Made by a program: the position numbers and the translations under genes. A DNA stretch of 64,000 nucleotides from Arthrobacter alpinus. GTDB lineage: Bacteria; Actinomycetota; Actinomycetes; Actinomycetales; Micrococcaceae. The notes beneath the pieces were generated by a model. The model worked only from the letters and a program-made list of their open reading frames with translations, ran no database searches and had not been told where the DNA came from. The stretch spans positions 320,620-384,619 of the forward strand of contig NZ_FNTV01000002.1 of assembly GCF_900105965.1 (NCBI RefSeq), given 5' to 3'. Below, piece after piece: positions 54,979 to 64,000 of the stretch (positions are counted from its first letter, which is position 1; each line of letters starts with the position of its first letter).

Positions 54979-56052
54979 ATGGAAAATGTGGAGTTGAGCG
55001 CAGCCGCTTGGATTCTGGTTGATGTCCTTGAGACGGGGGCGCTGGGCCTACTTTCTGTTGGTAGTTCCCATTTTCCGGGTTCATCAGTTAGGAAGAACCT
55101 GGACCAGAGAGCCAGATTGCTGCTCATGGAGAACCTGCGCACTGCAATCCAGCAAGGATCCTTGGTTGACAAGATTGAGGTCAATGAAGGGGCGACATGG
55201 CGAGTGCTCGTGGAGCCTATTAGGTCTCCAACCACGGGCCAAGTGGTGGCAGCGCATTGCATTTATGCTGCCCCGGATACAGCGTTGCCTCCTAAGCCAA
55301 TCATCGGTTCCTTGGAATGGAAGATCGACCCAAAGACGGGTGCAATTGAATCCGAGTGGAATGCTGGGATGTACGAACTTTACGAACTCGTCCCTGACGC
55401 CGGACCTAGCCCAACTGGCGATATGACGCAGTGGGTCAATCAGTTCATTGCTCCCGAAGATCAAGCCATCATGAAGATGACGATTGACGCCTCTATCTCC
55501 GCTCATGACGGGGAACGGTACATCGTTTCTTACCGGATCAAAACCGGTGGAGAAGACGGTGGCGTGAAGATCCTGCAAGTATCGGGGCGAGTCACCACAT
55601 CCCCACTCAACGGATCAATATGGTTGCGAGCCATCACTCGGGAGATTGGCTCTATGGCATCAAGCATCATGCCGGAAGGTCTGAAAGTCGACACCTCAGG
55701 CCTTCTTCAAGCCCTGTTGAACCTCAGTGATGACATGATTTTCTTCGCTGTTGATTCCACAACCTGGCAAATCTTCATGCCCTCGCCCAACTTGGAAAGT
55801 CATGGGCTGGCCGTCGGCGAGGGCGGGTTCCTGGCAAATATGATTGCCCCTGCGGATCTTCAAGATTGTCTTGTGTACCTGACCAAACAGCTGACAGCAA
55901 CCGCACCACTAGCATCCAGAAGGAAATTCAACTTCCAAACAGTTTCCGGGGTCAACGTGCCTATGACTATGGCTTCAGAGCCCTTTGCCACCGAGACGGA
56001 CAAGGGTCGATACATAGCTTGCCGGCTTGTTCAGGAAGTCAATTCCCGCTGA
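54979..56052 (+). CDS. PAS-type sensor-like protein
   Basis: A 357-aa soluble protein. It resembles actinobacterial PAS/GAF-like proteins: an N-terminal alpha/beta domain (residues about 1-105), a central PAS-like part (GSLEWKIDPKTGAIESEWN, YELYELVPD, FIAPEDQAIMKMTIDAS) and a second PAS-like domain (LLNLSDDMIFFAVDSTTWQI). No kinase, cyclase or HTH output is attached, so it may act by binding a partner. Neighbours (winged helix, metallo-hydrolase, HTH) suggest a signalling group. Its end overlaps the convergent HTH gene by 14 bases. Confidence 0.7.
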   Translation: MENVELSAAAWILVDVLETGALGLLSVGSSHFPGSSVRKNLDQRARLLLMENLRTAIQQGSLVDKIEVNEGATWRVLVEPIRSPTTGQVVAAHCIYAAPDTALPPKPIIGSLEWKIDPKTGAIESEWNAGMYELYELVPDAGPSPTGDMTQWVNQFIAPEDQAIMKMTIDASISAHDGERYIVSYRIKTGGEDGGVKILQVSGRVTTSPLNGSIWLRAITREIGSMASSIMPEGLKVDTSGLLQALLNLSDDMIFFAVDSTTWQIFMPSPNLESHGLAVGEGGFLANMIAPADLQDCLVYLTKQLTATAPLASRRKFNFQTVSGVNVPMTMASEPFATETDKGRYIACRLVQEVNSR

Positions 56053-56371
56053 CGTAGTCCAGCCAAGCCTGTTGTAGCTCGTCACAACGGGCGGTATCAA
56101 GAGTGAACACTATGGCCCGTCTGCCCTGTTCTGAACGTAGCCGAGGCTTAATGACCCCCGTGCTTTCGAGCACGTCGAGGGCCCCGTTGAGGGTGGTGCT
56201 CAAAATGTTCAGGGAAGCCCGGATCTCAGCCTTCGTCGCGCCTTCAGGGCGCGATCGCAGAAAACGGACAACCCCAGCTCGCACACTGTTTCCCAGTGCC
56301 TGCACCGCAGCTTCAACGAGATCAGACCAGGCGGGATCTTCAGTGCGGATAATTCGGGGCATGTAGTTCAT
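56039..56371 (-). CDS. Winged-helix (ArsR/MarR-like) regulator
   Basis: A 110-aa regulator. GAAAGG is seven bases before ATG 56371 (the ATG at 56374 is the alternative). LGNSVRAGVVRFLRSRPEGA, then TKAEIRASLNILSTTLNGAL and DVLESTGVIKPRL, is a classical winged helix with a beta-hairpin wing (RRAIVFTLD). It converges on the PAS gene. The right-arm copy (57898-58230) has the same protein sequence. Confidence 0.85.
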   Translation of the reverse strand: MNYMPRIIRTEDPAWSDLVEAAVQALGNSVRAGVVRFLRSRPEGATKAEIRASLNILSTTLNGALDVLESTGVIKPRLRSEQGRRAIVFTLDTARCDELQQAWLDYVSGN

Positions 56372-56740
56372 CATACGACCTTTCGCGTATAAGCGGTCGA
56401 CACAACACATTGCAGATACCTCATGTGCGATCGAATTTCAATGTCTTAAATGTTGTTTACTTCTTAAACATAATCTACACTTAAAACATCACCAAGACAG
56501 TTTGAACCCGAGTTTGGACCCGTAGCGGTCTTTAAGCGTGAAATAACCATGACTGGAAGGCACGACTCCAACGCCTTTGTGTCAGCCAAGTCGTCCGCGG
56601 AGAGCATAAAAGTCGACAAGTTCCCTCGCCGACAAAGAAGGCTACAGCCGGGACAGGATCGAAATTGATCACCCGTCTGACAGCGTGCGCTAGATACCTC
56701 CACGGTCGATACCTCAACACCCTTGATAGGACATACCTTC
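56372..56740. other. Divergent intergenic region
   Basis: About 370 bases between the winged-helix gene (minus) and the truncated HTH gene (plus). It is A+T-rich near 56440-56490. Promoters of both must lie here; no repeat recognised. Confidence 0.45.
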
Positions 56741-57040
56741 ATGACGACTCCGGCAGTGGGCTCTACTTCTTTGTTCTCAGACGTAACACCAACACGACCG
56801 CTAACAGCTAAGGAACAGGCTGCTGTTCAGCTCACTCGACGAATCAGAATCAGTCTAGAAAGCGCCTACACACTGATTGTCGAAGCGTTTTGAGTCCCGT
56901 GCGTGGGAAGCCCTTGGTTACCAAAGCTGGGATATGTACTGCAAGGGCGAATTCAGTGGCATGAACCTCCAACCACCTCTGGAGCAAACGCGAACAGGTC
57001 ATATTGTCCGATGCGTGAGGCAGGGATGTCCTCACGAGCC
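56741..57040 (+). pseudogene. HTH plasmid protein, cut by the palindrome
   Basis: The start of a small actinobacterial plasmid regulator-like protein (LTAKEQAAVQLTRRIRISLE, then SAYTLIVEAF). An extra T at about 56889 puts a stop after VEAF; in the next frame the sequence goes on with ESRAWEALGYQSWDMYCKGE and later MREAGMSSRAI, the beginning of a helix-turn-helix. There the sequence turns into the palindrome centre, so the C-terminal half is absent. The other arm has the same gene without the extra T (57252-57527). Confidence 0.65.
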
Positions 57041-57230
57041 ATTAGGTTGCTGCGACTGAGCTATTCACTAGACTCGACCGTGGCCCAGGACTGCTTCGAA
57101 ATGCGCGAATCTACCAGGTGTTGCATCATGCCAACACCTGGTAGAGAGAATTCCGCTGGCGAAGAGCATCTACCTGCCACGGTCGAGTAGCTTCCTGAAG
57201 TATCGAGTTACGCAGAATCCATTATAGGTT
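57041..57230. repeat. Noisy palindromic centre of the inverted duplication
   Basis: The 190 bases between the arms are themselves an imperfect palindrome: CTACCAGGTGTTG (57111-57123) pairs with CAACACCTGGTAG (57132-57144) around eight bases, and CTCGACCGTGG (57073-57083) with CCACGGTCGAG (57177-57187). Between these blocks the two halves agree only with many indels and mismatches, more than in the arms. Confidence 0.85.
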
Positions 57231-57251
57231 GCTCGTGAGGACATCCCTGCC

Positions 57252-57527
57252 TCACGCATGCGACAATATGACCTGTTCGCGTTGCTCCAGAGGTGGTTGG
57301 AGGTTCATGCCACTGAATTCGCCCTTGCAGTACATATCCCAGCTTTGGTAACCAAGGGCTTCCCACGCACGGGACTCAAACGCTTCGACAATCAGTGTGT
57401 AGGCGCTTTCTAGACTGATTCTGATTCGTCGAGTGAGCTGAACAGCAGCCTGTTCCTTAGCTGTTAGCGGTCGTGTTGGTGTTACGTCTGAGAACAAAGA
57501 AGTAGAGCCCACTGCCGGAGTCGTCAT
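57252..57527 (-). CDS. HTH plasmid protein, mirror copy, truncated
   Basis: Right-arm copy of 56741-57040. From ATG 57527 the frame runs through LTAKEQAAVQLTRRIRISLE, VEAFESRAWEALGYQSWDMY, KGEFSGMNLQPPLEQREQVI and stops after LSHA. One base is probably missing there: the left arm continues with MREAGMSSRAI. The protein type is a small actinobacterial plasmid DNA-binding protein; its helix-turn-helix lies in the part lost at the palindrome. Confidence 0.6.
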   Translation of the reverse strand: MTTPAVGSTSLFSDVTPTRPLTAKEQAAVQLTRRIRISLESAYTLIVEAFESRAWEALGYQSWDMYCKGEFSGMNLQPPLEQREQVILSHA

Positions 57528-57897
57528 GAAGGTATGTCCTATCAAGGGTGTTGAGGTATCGACCGTGGAGGTATCTAGCGCACGCTGTCAGACGGGTGAT
57601 CAATTTCGATCCTGTCCCGGCTGTAGCCTTCTTTGTCGGCGAGGGAACTTGTCGACTTTTATGCTCTCCGCGGGACGACTTGGCTGACACAAAGGCGTTG
57701 GAGTCGTGCCTTCCAGTCATGGTTATTTCACGCTTAAAGACCGCTACGGGTCCAAACTCGGGTTCAAACTGTCTTGGTGATGTTTTAAGTGTAGATTATG
57801 TTTAAGAAGTAAACAACATTTAAGACATTGAAATTCGATCGCACATGAGGTATCTGCAATGTGTTGTGTCGACCGCTTATACGCGAAAGGTCGTATG

Positions 57898-58230
57898 ATG
57901 AACTACATGCCCCGAATTATCCGCACTGAAGATCCCGCCTGGTCTGATCTCGTTGAAGCTGCGGTGCAGGCACTGGGAAACAGTGTGCGAGCTGGGGTTG
58001 TCCGTTTTCTGCGATCGCGCCCTGAAGGCGCGACGAAGGCTGAGATCCGGGCTTCCCTGAACATTTTGAGCACCACCCTCAACGGGGCCCTCGACGTGCT
58101 CGAAAGCACGGGGGTCATTAAGCCTCGGCTACGTTCAGAACAGGGCAGACGGGCCATAGTGTTCACTCTTGATACCGCCCGTTGTGACGAGCTACAACAG
58201 GCTTGGCTGGACTACGTCAGCGGGAATTGA
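57898..58230 (+). CDS. Winged-helix regulator, mirror copy
   Basis: Identical in protein sequence to 56039-56371, in reverse orientation, with the same start signals. It is intact, but as part of the inverted arm it may not be an independent gene. Confidence 0.75.
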   Translation: MNYMPRIIRTEDPAWSDLVEAAVQALGNSVRAGVVRFLRSRPEGATKAEIRASLNILSTTLNGALDVLESTGVIKPRLRSEQGRRAIVFTLDTARCDELQQAWLDYVSGN

Positions 58231-59291
58231 CTTCCTGAACAAGCCGGCAAGCTATGTATCGACCCTTGTCCGTCTCGGTGGCAAAGGGCTCTGAAGCCAT
58301 AGTCATAGGCACGTTGACCCCGGAAACTGTTTGGAAGTTGAATTTCCTTCTGGATGCTAGTGGTGCGGTTGCTGTCAGCTGTTTGGTCAGGTACACAAGA
58401 CAATCTTGAAGATCCGCAGGGGCAATCATATTTGCCAGGAACCCGCCCTCGCCGACGGCCAGCCCATGACTTTCCAAGTTGGGCGAGGGCATGAAGATTT
58501 GCCAGGTTGTGGAATCAACAGCGAAGAAAATCATGTCATCACTGAGGTTCAACAGGGCTTGAAGAAGGCCTGAGGTGTCGACTTTCAGACCTTCCGGCAT
58601 GATGCTTGATGCCATAGAGCCAATCTCCCGAGTGATGGCTCGCAACCATATTGATCCGTTGAGTGGGGATGTGGTGACTCGCCCCGATACTTGCAGGATC
58701 TTCACGCCACCGTCTTCTCCACCGGTTTTTGATCCGGTAAGAAACGATGTACCGTTCCCCGTCATGAGCGGAGATAGAGGCGTCAATCGTCATCTTCATG
58801 ATGGCTTGATCTTCGGGAGCAATGAACTGATTGACCCACTGCGTCATATCGCCAGTTGGGCTAGGTCCGGCGTCAGGGACGAGTTCGTAAAGTTCGTACA
58901 TCCCAGCATTCCACTCGGATTCAATTGCACCCGTCTTTGGGTCGATCTTCCATTCCAAGGAACCGATGATTGGCTTAGGAGGCAACGCTGTATCCGGGGC
59001 AGCATAAATGCAATGCGCTGCCACCACTTGGCCCGTGGTTGGAGACCTAATAGGCTCCACGAGCACTCGCCATGTCGCCCCTTCATTGACCTCAATCTTG
59101 TCAACCAAGGATCCTTGCTGGATTGCAGTGCGCAGGTTCTCCATGAGCAGCAATCTGGCTCTCTGGTCCAGGTTCTTCCTAACTGATGAACCCGGAAAAT
59201 GGGAACTACCAACAGAAAGTAGGCCCAGCGCCCCCGTCTCAAGGACATCAACCAGAATCCAAGCGGCTGCGCTCAACTCCACATTTTCCAT
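58217..59291 (-). pseudogene. PAS-type protein, mirror copy, frameshifted
   Basis: Mirror of 54979-56052. From ATG 59291 the sequence matches to YIVSYRIK (near 58736), where a run of five T (plus strand) replaces the four of the other arm; the rest (GGEDGGVKILQVSGRV onward) continues in the next frame to 58217. Otherwise almost identical. Confidence 0.8.
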
Positions 59292-59797
59292 CCGGCACCT
59301 CTCAATATCCTTTTACGGCCGTTAGGGCCCAACTGTCATGGGTCGGAAGAATCCTCATGCCCTACCTATAAAGAGTGCGATTCACCGATTTTGGTACGCG
59401 AATTCGAGCACTTTTGGAGAGAGCGCAGGTAATACTGTCCAATCGGATGAAATATCTACGCACTTGAACGCAAAAACTGTCCAATCGGATGAATGTTCTA
59501 AGGTTCCATCCCTCATCACTTGCATTCAGGTCAGGATCTCCAAGGCTCCGTAAGCCTAAACGAACCGGAACGATTGCCCGGATTCGCGGGAGGAATTAGG
59601 GAGCGCGGGCTTCAAGAAGGGATACAAACCTACCGGAGAAACACTGGCATCCACGTTTGACAGCCTGAAAGTGACCAATTTGACTTATTTTTCATGCAAC
59701 CGCTGGAATTAATCTCGCTTCTGCAGTTGCAGAACTGATGCTCTCCTGGCGGATGCCCGGTTGGCTGTTTCCGATGACAGACCTCCCGGAGATATCC
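59292..59797. promoter_or_regulatory. Mirror of the divergent operator region
   Basis: Reverse complement of 54475-54978, including both direct repeats (here ACTGTCCAATCGGATGAA). It has small indels relative to the left arm. Confidence 0.7.
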
Positions 59798-60076
59798 ATG
59801 AGTGAAACCCAATACTGCCTCCCAAGTGATCCTGCAATGCCCCTCTTCAGTGAGGCTTGCACAATCGTTCTGAGGACGATCGGAAGATCAGCTAAGCCCC
59901 TATCTGCAAGGGACATAGAACAGGCAACTCAGCTCAAGGAAGGGTCGATTGTGGAGGCCCTCGAAGTGCTGCAATCTCACGGAGTAGTCATCATGGATAC
60001 CGAAACCGCTCGCCTAAATCGTGGCGCCCTCGTTCGAGCAGTGGCTAAAGAATCAACAGGGAAGCTGCTGCCTTGA
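59798..60076 (+). CDS. Winged-helix regulator, mirror copy
   Basis: Same 92-aa protein as 54196-54474 with the same start signal (GGAGATATCC). Intact in this arm and overlapping the metallo-hydrolase copy by four bases. Confidence 0.72.
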   Translation: MSETQYCLPSDPAMPLFSEACTIVLRTIGRSAKPLSARDIEQATQLKEGSIVEALEVLQSHGVVIMDTETARLNRGALVRAVAKESTGKLLP

Positions 60077-60795
60077 GTCTTGAAAACTGGGTAGCTGCTG
60101 AACGAGCCACAACCGTTGCTGACCAAATCCATCACTTTGAAGGTCCGGGTTCAAATTGGGTTGTCGCCACGGAGGGCAGAGATTTCACATTGATCGATTG
60201 TGGATACCCCGCAGATCTGGCCAATGTCGAGAAATCCATTTCGCATCTGGACCTGTCTTGGAGCGATTGCACTGCAATTTTGGTCACCCATGCTCACGTG
60301 GATCATGTAGGCCCCCTCCAGTTGCTGTCGAGCACGTACGGAATCCCTGTTCTTTGTAGCGACCAAGAGGCAGATGTTCTTCGGGGAGTAGTAGCTTCCC
60401 AGGTAACCCTTGATGACGTACTTGCTCTCCAGGGTGATCCACTTGTGTCCGTCTGGATGCACGATGCGATACAAGCTGGAGGCCTGACAAAGGTGTCCCT
60501 GGAACCGACTGGGGTCTTCCATAATCACGACAGGCTGGATCTGCCAGGGAGTCCTAGGGTGATCATGACGCCAGGGCATACCCCGGGCCATGCTGCCTTC
60601 AATCTCCAAGACGGAATGGCGATTGCGACTGGTGACGCTTGGGTAACCGGGCATGCAATCTCTTCGGAGAGTGGACCCCAAATGCTTCACGAAATTTTTC
60701 AGGGTGACAATGCTGCCGCCGGTCTTGCATTCAAGCACCTACAAGACCTAGAAGCTGCTGCCTGGTTGCCAGGGCATGGAGCACCCAAGTACTGA
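60073..60795 (+). CDS. MBL-fold metallo-hydrolase, mirror copy
   Basis: Same 240-aa protein as 53477-54199, including THAHVDHVG and TPGHTPGHAAF, intact, TTG start in the overlap with the regulator. It is the longest undamaged frame of the right arm. Confidence 0.78.
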   Translation: MSLENWVAAERATTVADQIHHFEGPGSNWVVATEGRDFTLIDCGYPADLANVEKSISHLDLSWSDCTAILVTHAHVDHVGPLQLLSSTYGIPVLCSDQEADVLRGVVASQVTLDDVLALQGDPLVSVWMHDAIQAGGLTKVSLEPTGVFHNHDRLDLPGSPRVIMTPGHTPGHAAFNLQDGMAIATGDAWVTGHAISSESGPQMLHEIFQGDNAAAGLAFKHLQDLEAAAWLPGHGAPKY

Positions 60796-60864
60796 TAAAG
60801 CGTAGAATTGCACTTTAGATGTATTCTTAGTGTTAGAGGCAAGCGACGAGCAGAGAGGGAAACC

Positions 60865-61235
60865 ATGTCAACTGCGTCCCGTGCCAAGACTAGGACTCAC
60901 TTCGTAGCGACCAATCTCGTCACGCCTGTCAGCGAGTCCAACCGGATGACACGCCAACGGTTGCCAAATGCCCATTTTCATTTGATGAAACGCACATAAT
61001 TGACCCTATGGCACCAGTGACGAAATCTCGTATTGGCCGACCCTCCAAGGGACAACGGCATTCGTTCACAGTCAAGCTCGACATGGAGCGGACTGCGAAG
61101 CTCTTTGAGCTGCTCGAAATTCTCGATACAAATGGTATCGACTACATGGCGCCCATCATCGAAGCCCACCTCGATGCCGTTGACCTCGAACAACTACGCA
61201 CGCAGGGGGCTTTGCCTATCGCGCAGGCTTCTTAA
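60865..61235 (+). pseudogene. RHH-type protein, mirror copy, frameshifted
   Basis: Mirror of 53036-53407. One C is missing in ACGCC(C)AACGG near 60952, so the frame from ATG 60865 ends after HLMKRT at 60999. The C-terminal domain (APVTKSRIGRPSKGQRHSF onward) is open from 61008 to 61235. Confidence 0.78.
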
Positions 61236-61337
61236 AGCAGAAGGCCCGCACTAGGCGGGCCTTGACTGAAAAACTCTCTAGTTTGAAACCGTGAAACTTC
61301 CCGGAATCCGTTTCAAACTAGTTCGACAACAGCGGCT

Positions 61338-63238
61338 TTGTCATGCCCGCTCTTGCTAAGGAATAACTCCATCATACACGCACATGCTTTTTTGGGTACA
61401 ACCAGCTCAGTTGACACACACGGAGTGTCAGTCGAGGCATCTGTCCATGCTCAGGCATGGGCCTCGTTGGCGTCCTTGATAGCCGGCGCTCCCGTCATGC
61501 GTTTTGCCACGAGGGCAGGAAAGTACCCTCGCCCCCGGTTGGTCCCGCCTCGCATTACACGATCGCTGCCAAACCGCGCGGCCGCCGTCATGGTTCACGG
61601 CTCGGATGGATCCGTGCAGACATTGTGTTTGGATCTTGATACTTCCAAAGCTCTGCAAGGCGTGGTGGATGCTGACGCGGCCGCCATCAGCGCACTAGTG
61701 ACTTCGTGTGGGCTTCGGTTCGTGGCAGACCACTCTCCCAGCGGTGGCCGTCACATCTACATTCCCTTGGTAGAACGTTTGGCGGCCGAGGATGCCCGCG
61801 AGCTTGTGGAAGCTCTCGCGTCTCGTTTCCCGAGTCTTGACCCTGGACCACACCAGAACATCACCGATGGTTGTATCCGCCCTCCGGGTTCTTGGCATAA
61901 GTCCATGACGGGCCACCAGGTCCTCGACACTCCCCTGCACGAGGCGTACGACATCATGCGCCTACGCAACCCTGCCACCGCCGTGGCTGCCCTGCGTCGC
62001 GCACTGGCTGCATCTATCCGCCAGGTGCGGACACGCAAAGATGCCCGCACCACAGCGGGTCTGACCGTGGCCACCACACCCAGAACTACCGGCCTTCTGT
62101 CGGCTCGCGGCACATCGGTGTTGCGTAAGGTTGCCCGCACCGGGATCTACGACACTGCCCGCTACAAGAGCGCCTCGGAAGCTCGTATGGCTGTCCTGTC
62201 CACCTCTCTAACTTCTCGATCACTCTTCCCCAAGTTCAGGAACGCCTGACAACTGACTTCGCTGGTCTCGCTGCCCTCTACCAAGACATGGCACACCTAG
62301 GCCGGCTGTTGCCCCTCGAATGGACAAAGCCCAAGCGTGGGTAGCCAGAAACAGGGAGTCCCTAATGCTGGGAAAGAATATAGCAATAAATGCGACACAG
62401 GCCATCCCTTAACCCACGGCGGGGGCACTGCTGAGGTTCGTTCCCCGCGTCGGTGATGGCTGAAATCAATGATCTTGAAAATGTGCTCTACGCGATCCTT
62501 GACCAACGTCTAGCTGAAACTGGGCGTGAAGGTATCACCCTGCGGTTCCTTCTGCGCGCTGTGATTGGTTTCGCTAGGGCTAAAGGAACTCTATTGGTTG
62601 ATGTGGGGTGCCGGTCTTTTGCTAGGGAGATGGGTAAGCACCATGGCACTATTGCCCGCTTCTTCCCCGCCTGGTTAGGCACTCCGGTGGAATGCTCTCC
62701 AAGCTTCAGGACGCCAGGGCCGCCACGCTGATAGCTACCTGTTGGGGTTGCCAGAGCAGTGGAAGGACGTTGCGAAAGCTCATGCCTGGCGTAAGGGCAA
62801 GATCTACGGATTCGCCCCGTGTTCAGGGCACTGGGTGCCCCAGCCGCACTTGTTTATGAAGCCATCGAACGTGGCCGCCACTCCCCCACCACAGCGGATA
62901 TTGTGCGGGCAACGGTCTTAGCCGGCCCACCGTCCATAAGGAACTGATGACGCTGGCGGAGGTGTCCATGATCGAGCGACACCACGGGGCTTGGCAGATC
63001 CTCCACGCCACCAACTTGCGGCATATTGCGGAGTGGTTGGGTGTTCAAGAAGACTATGAATACCAGTGCTCCCTGATACGGGCCAACGACAGGCTTGGCA
63101 CGCTATCTCGAACGCTTCCTTGAGCCGGTGATCCGGGAGGAAGACATCTACGACCAGGAAATTTCCGAATGGATTCTTGGGTCCCCGACGACTACGGCGA
63201 ACTCAGCGCCTGGGACCGGCACCTACTCGCCGCCTAAC
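61338..63238 (+). pseudogene. Rep/primase, mirror copy with multiple frameshifts
   Basis: Mirror of 51023-52933. The frame from 61338 matches through the primase motifs and EARMAVLS, then shifts where one C is missing (near 62202) and ends at 62249. Pieces of the rest reappear in other frames (62453-62731 with NDLENVLYAILDQRLAETGR; 63095-63238 with EPVIREEDIYDQEISEW). Missing bases lie in GGG, CCCCC and similar runs. If the arm is real, this copy cannot make a full Rep. Confidence 0.8.
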
Positions 63239-63307
63239 CGCAGCTCGTCGGAAACGAGTTCTGAGGAGTTGCGTGATAATTAGTCCGCAGTTGCCTCCTA
63301 AGAAGTA

Positions 63308-64000
63308 TGACTACTCTGATTAATCTCCACTGAAGACCGCTACCGTCCGTGATCTGGTGTGGGATGAAATGTTCTTGCTCTTAGAGGACTATCGAGATGT
63401 TCATGGGACTGTGGAGGTGAAGAACACCCTCATTTTTCGTGGCATGAGTCTTGGTCGGTGGGTTAAAACCCAACGAGAATCTCAAGCAAAAGGAAAGCTG
63501 CCGCGGATCGTGCCGCGCGGCTGGCTGACCTTGGCATGGAGTGGATGCCTCATCATCAAAGCCTGTGGGCGAAGCGATACGATCTGTTGCTGCTCTATCG
63601 GGATCAGCACGGCAATGTAGAGGTTGCCCCAGTCTTTTGTGACCGATGGTGTCCCGTTGGGTGTCTGGGTAGGCAAACAACGGATGAAGTACAGGCGTGG
63701 ACAGCTGAGCCCCGAACGGGTGGCGTCGTTAGAGAAGGCTGGAATCTCATGGGAGACCAGAAACGATCATGGAAGGACGCCTTCTCGATATTAGAATCCT
63801 ACCGAGAAGAGTATGGCCACGTGAATGCTCCAGATGGATGCACCTACCAAGGCCTTCACCTTGGGACCTGGTTGCAGACCCAGCGCAGGGCGTACCGCGT
63901 GGGTACCATCAGCTCCGAGCGCATTGTGGCCTTGGAAAACCTCGGCGTGGTGTGGAGCCTCAACGATGCCAGCTGGGAACACCACTTTGCTCTAGTCACT
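63308..64000 (+). pseudogene. Helicase-associated repeat protein, mirror copy, partial
   Basis: Mirror of the first three quarters of 50096-50953, cut by the window end. A missing C in the eighth codon region and further indels (near 63512, 63625 and 63757) move it among three frames. Recognisable pieces: DYRDVHGTVEVKN, LGRWVKTQRES, and later LGVWVGKQ-like and LGTWLQTQRRA-like stretches. Confidence 0.75.

Larger units (their letters stand above)
50261..57040. repeat. Left arm of a large inverted duplication
   Basis: This segment recurs as its reverse complement at 57231-64000. Paired coordinates sum to 114268-114272 in the inner part and drift to about 114261 near the window end through small indels. 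Open reading frames are mostly intact in this arm, except for one extra T in the HTH gene close to the turn-around. The duplication is seen directly; the cause is not. Confidence 0.95.
57231..64000. repeat. Right arm of the inverted duplication
   Basis: Reverse complement of 50261-57040, running off the window end. Differences from the left arm are almost all single-base gains or losses in homopolymers and become more frequent away from the centre. Mirror copies of the rep dyad (about 61278-61321) and of the RHH terminator (about 61241-61263) are included. Confidence 0.95.

Noticed and set aside
57041..57230. Protelomerase-type telomere site
   Set aside because: The palindrome is noisy, lies inside a gene and no protelomerase gene is seen; kept only as one alternative for the inverted duplication.

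Overview
The window reads as DNA of a high-G+C actinobacterium of the Micrococcaceae (Arthrobacter-like). This rests on protein style (SpaA-type pilins with class C sortase, M17 aminopeptidase beside AbgT, ROK/Gfo-Idh-MocA sugar cluster, Rep/ParA types), moderate G+C and frequent GTG/TTG starts; it is inference, not a database result. ParA/ParB with a 173-bp tandem centromere-like array, a Rep/primase gene with a decayed second copy, and helicase-associated proteins at 46.6-53.4 kb make at least the right half look like a plasmid backbone, so the whole window may belong to a large plasmid.

Layout. (1) 0.1-3.3 kb: aminopeptidase plus AbgT transporter. (2) 3.3-6.6 kb: a decayed stretch with an IS3-type transposase remnant, a SHOCT membrane protein and a small zinc-motif protein. 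(3) 6.9-24 kb: a surface-structure island. A minus-strand operon runs tip protein (LPESG), shaft pilin (LPFTG), class C sortase, then four small cytosolic genes. A stand-alone LAMTG adhesin and a lipoprotein lie downstream. A giant ECF sigma factor fused to a membrane segment and an outer domain is divergent from the operon. A diverged copy of the same four small genes lies at 7.9-9.5 kb on the plus strand, so the cassette is duplicated around the adhesin region. (4) 24.7-37.4 kb: a catabolic island for an unknown glycoside: CUT1 ABC transporter without ATPase, GH20 hexosaminidase (frameshifted), five Gfo/Idh/MocA oxidoreductases in two paralogous pairs plus one, a ROK regulator and a LuxR-type response regulator lacking the phospho-acceptor Asp. 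(5) 37.6-46 kb: glutaminase plus MFS transporter, small plasmid-type genes, CDF transporter, LppX-like lipoprotein, IS110 transposase. (6) 46.6-57 kb: plasmid maintenance and accessory genes (ParAB, Rep, helicase-associated repeats, RHH, wHTH plus metallo-hydrolase, PAS protein, HTH regulator).

From about 57.23 kb to the end of the window the sequence is the reverse complement of about 50.26-57.04 kb. The turn-around is a noisy palindrome that cuts through an HTH gene, and the right arm carries many single-base homopolymer indels that break the genes intact on the left. This looks most like a fold-back (read-through or chimeric-read) assembly feature, with a hairpin replicon end or a true inverted duplication as alternatives. 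Genes in the right arm should not be counted as independent copies until this is tested.

No rRNA, tRNA, CRISPR array or riboswitch was recognised.
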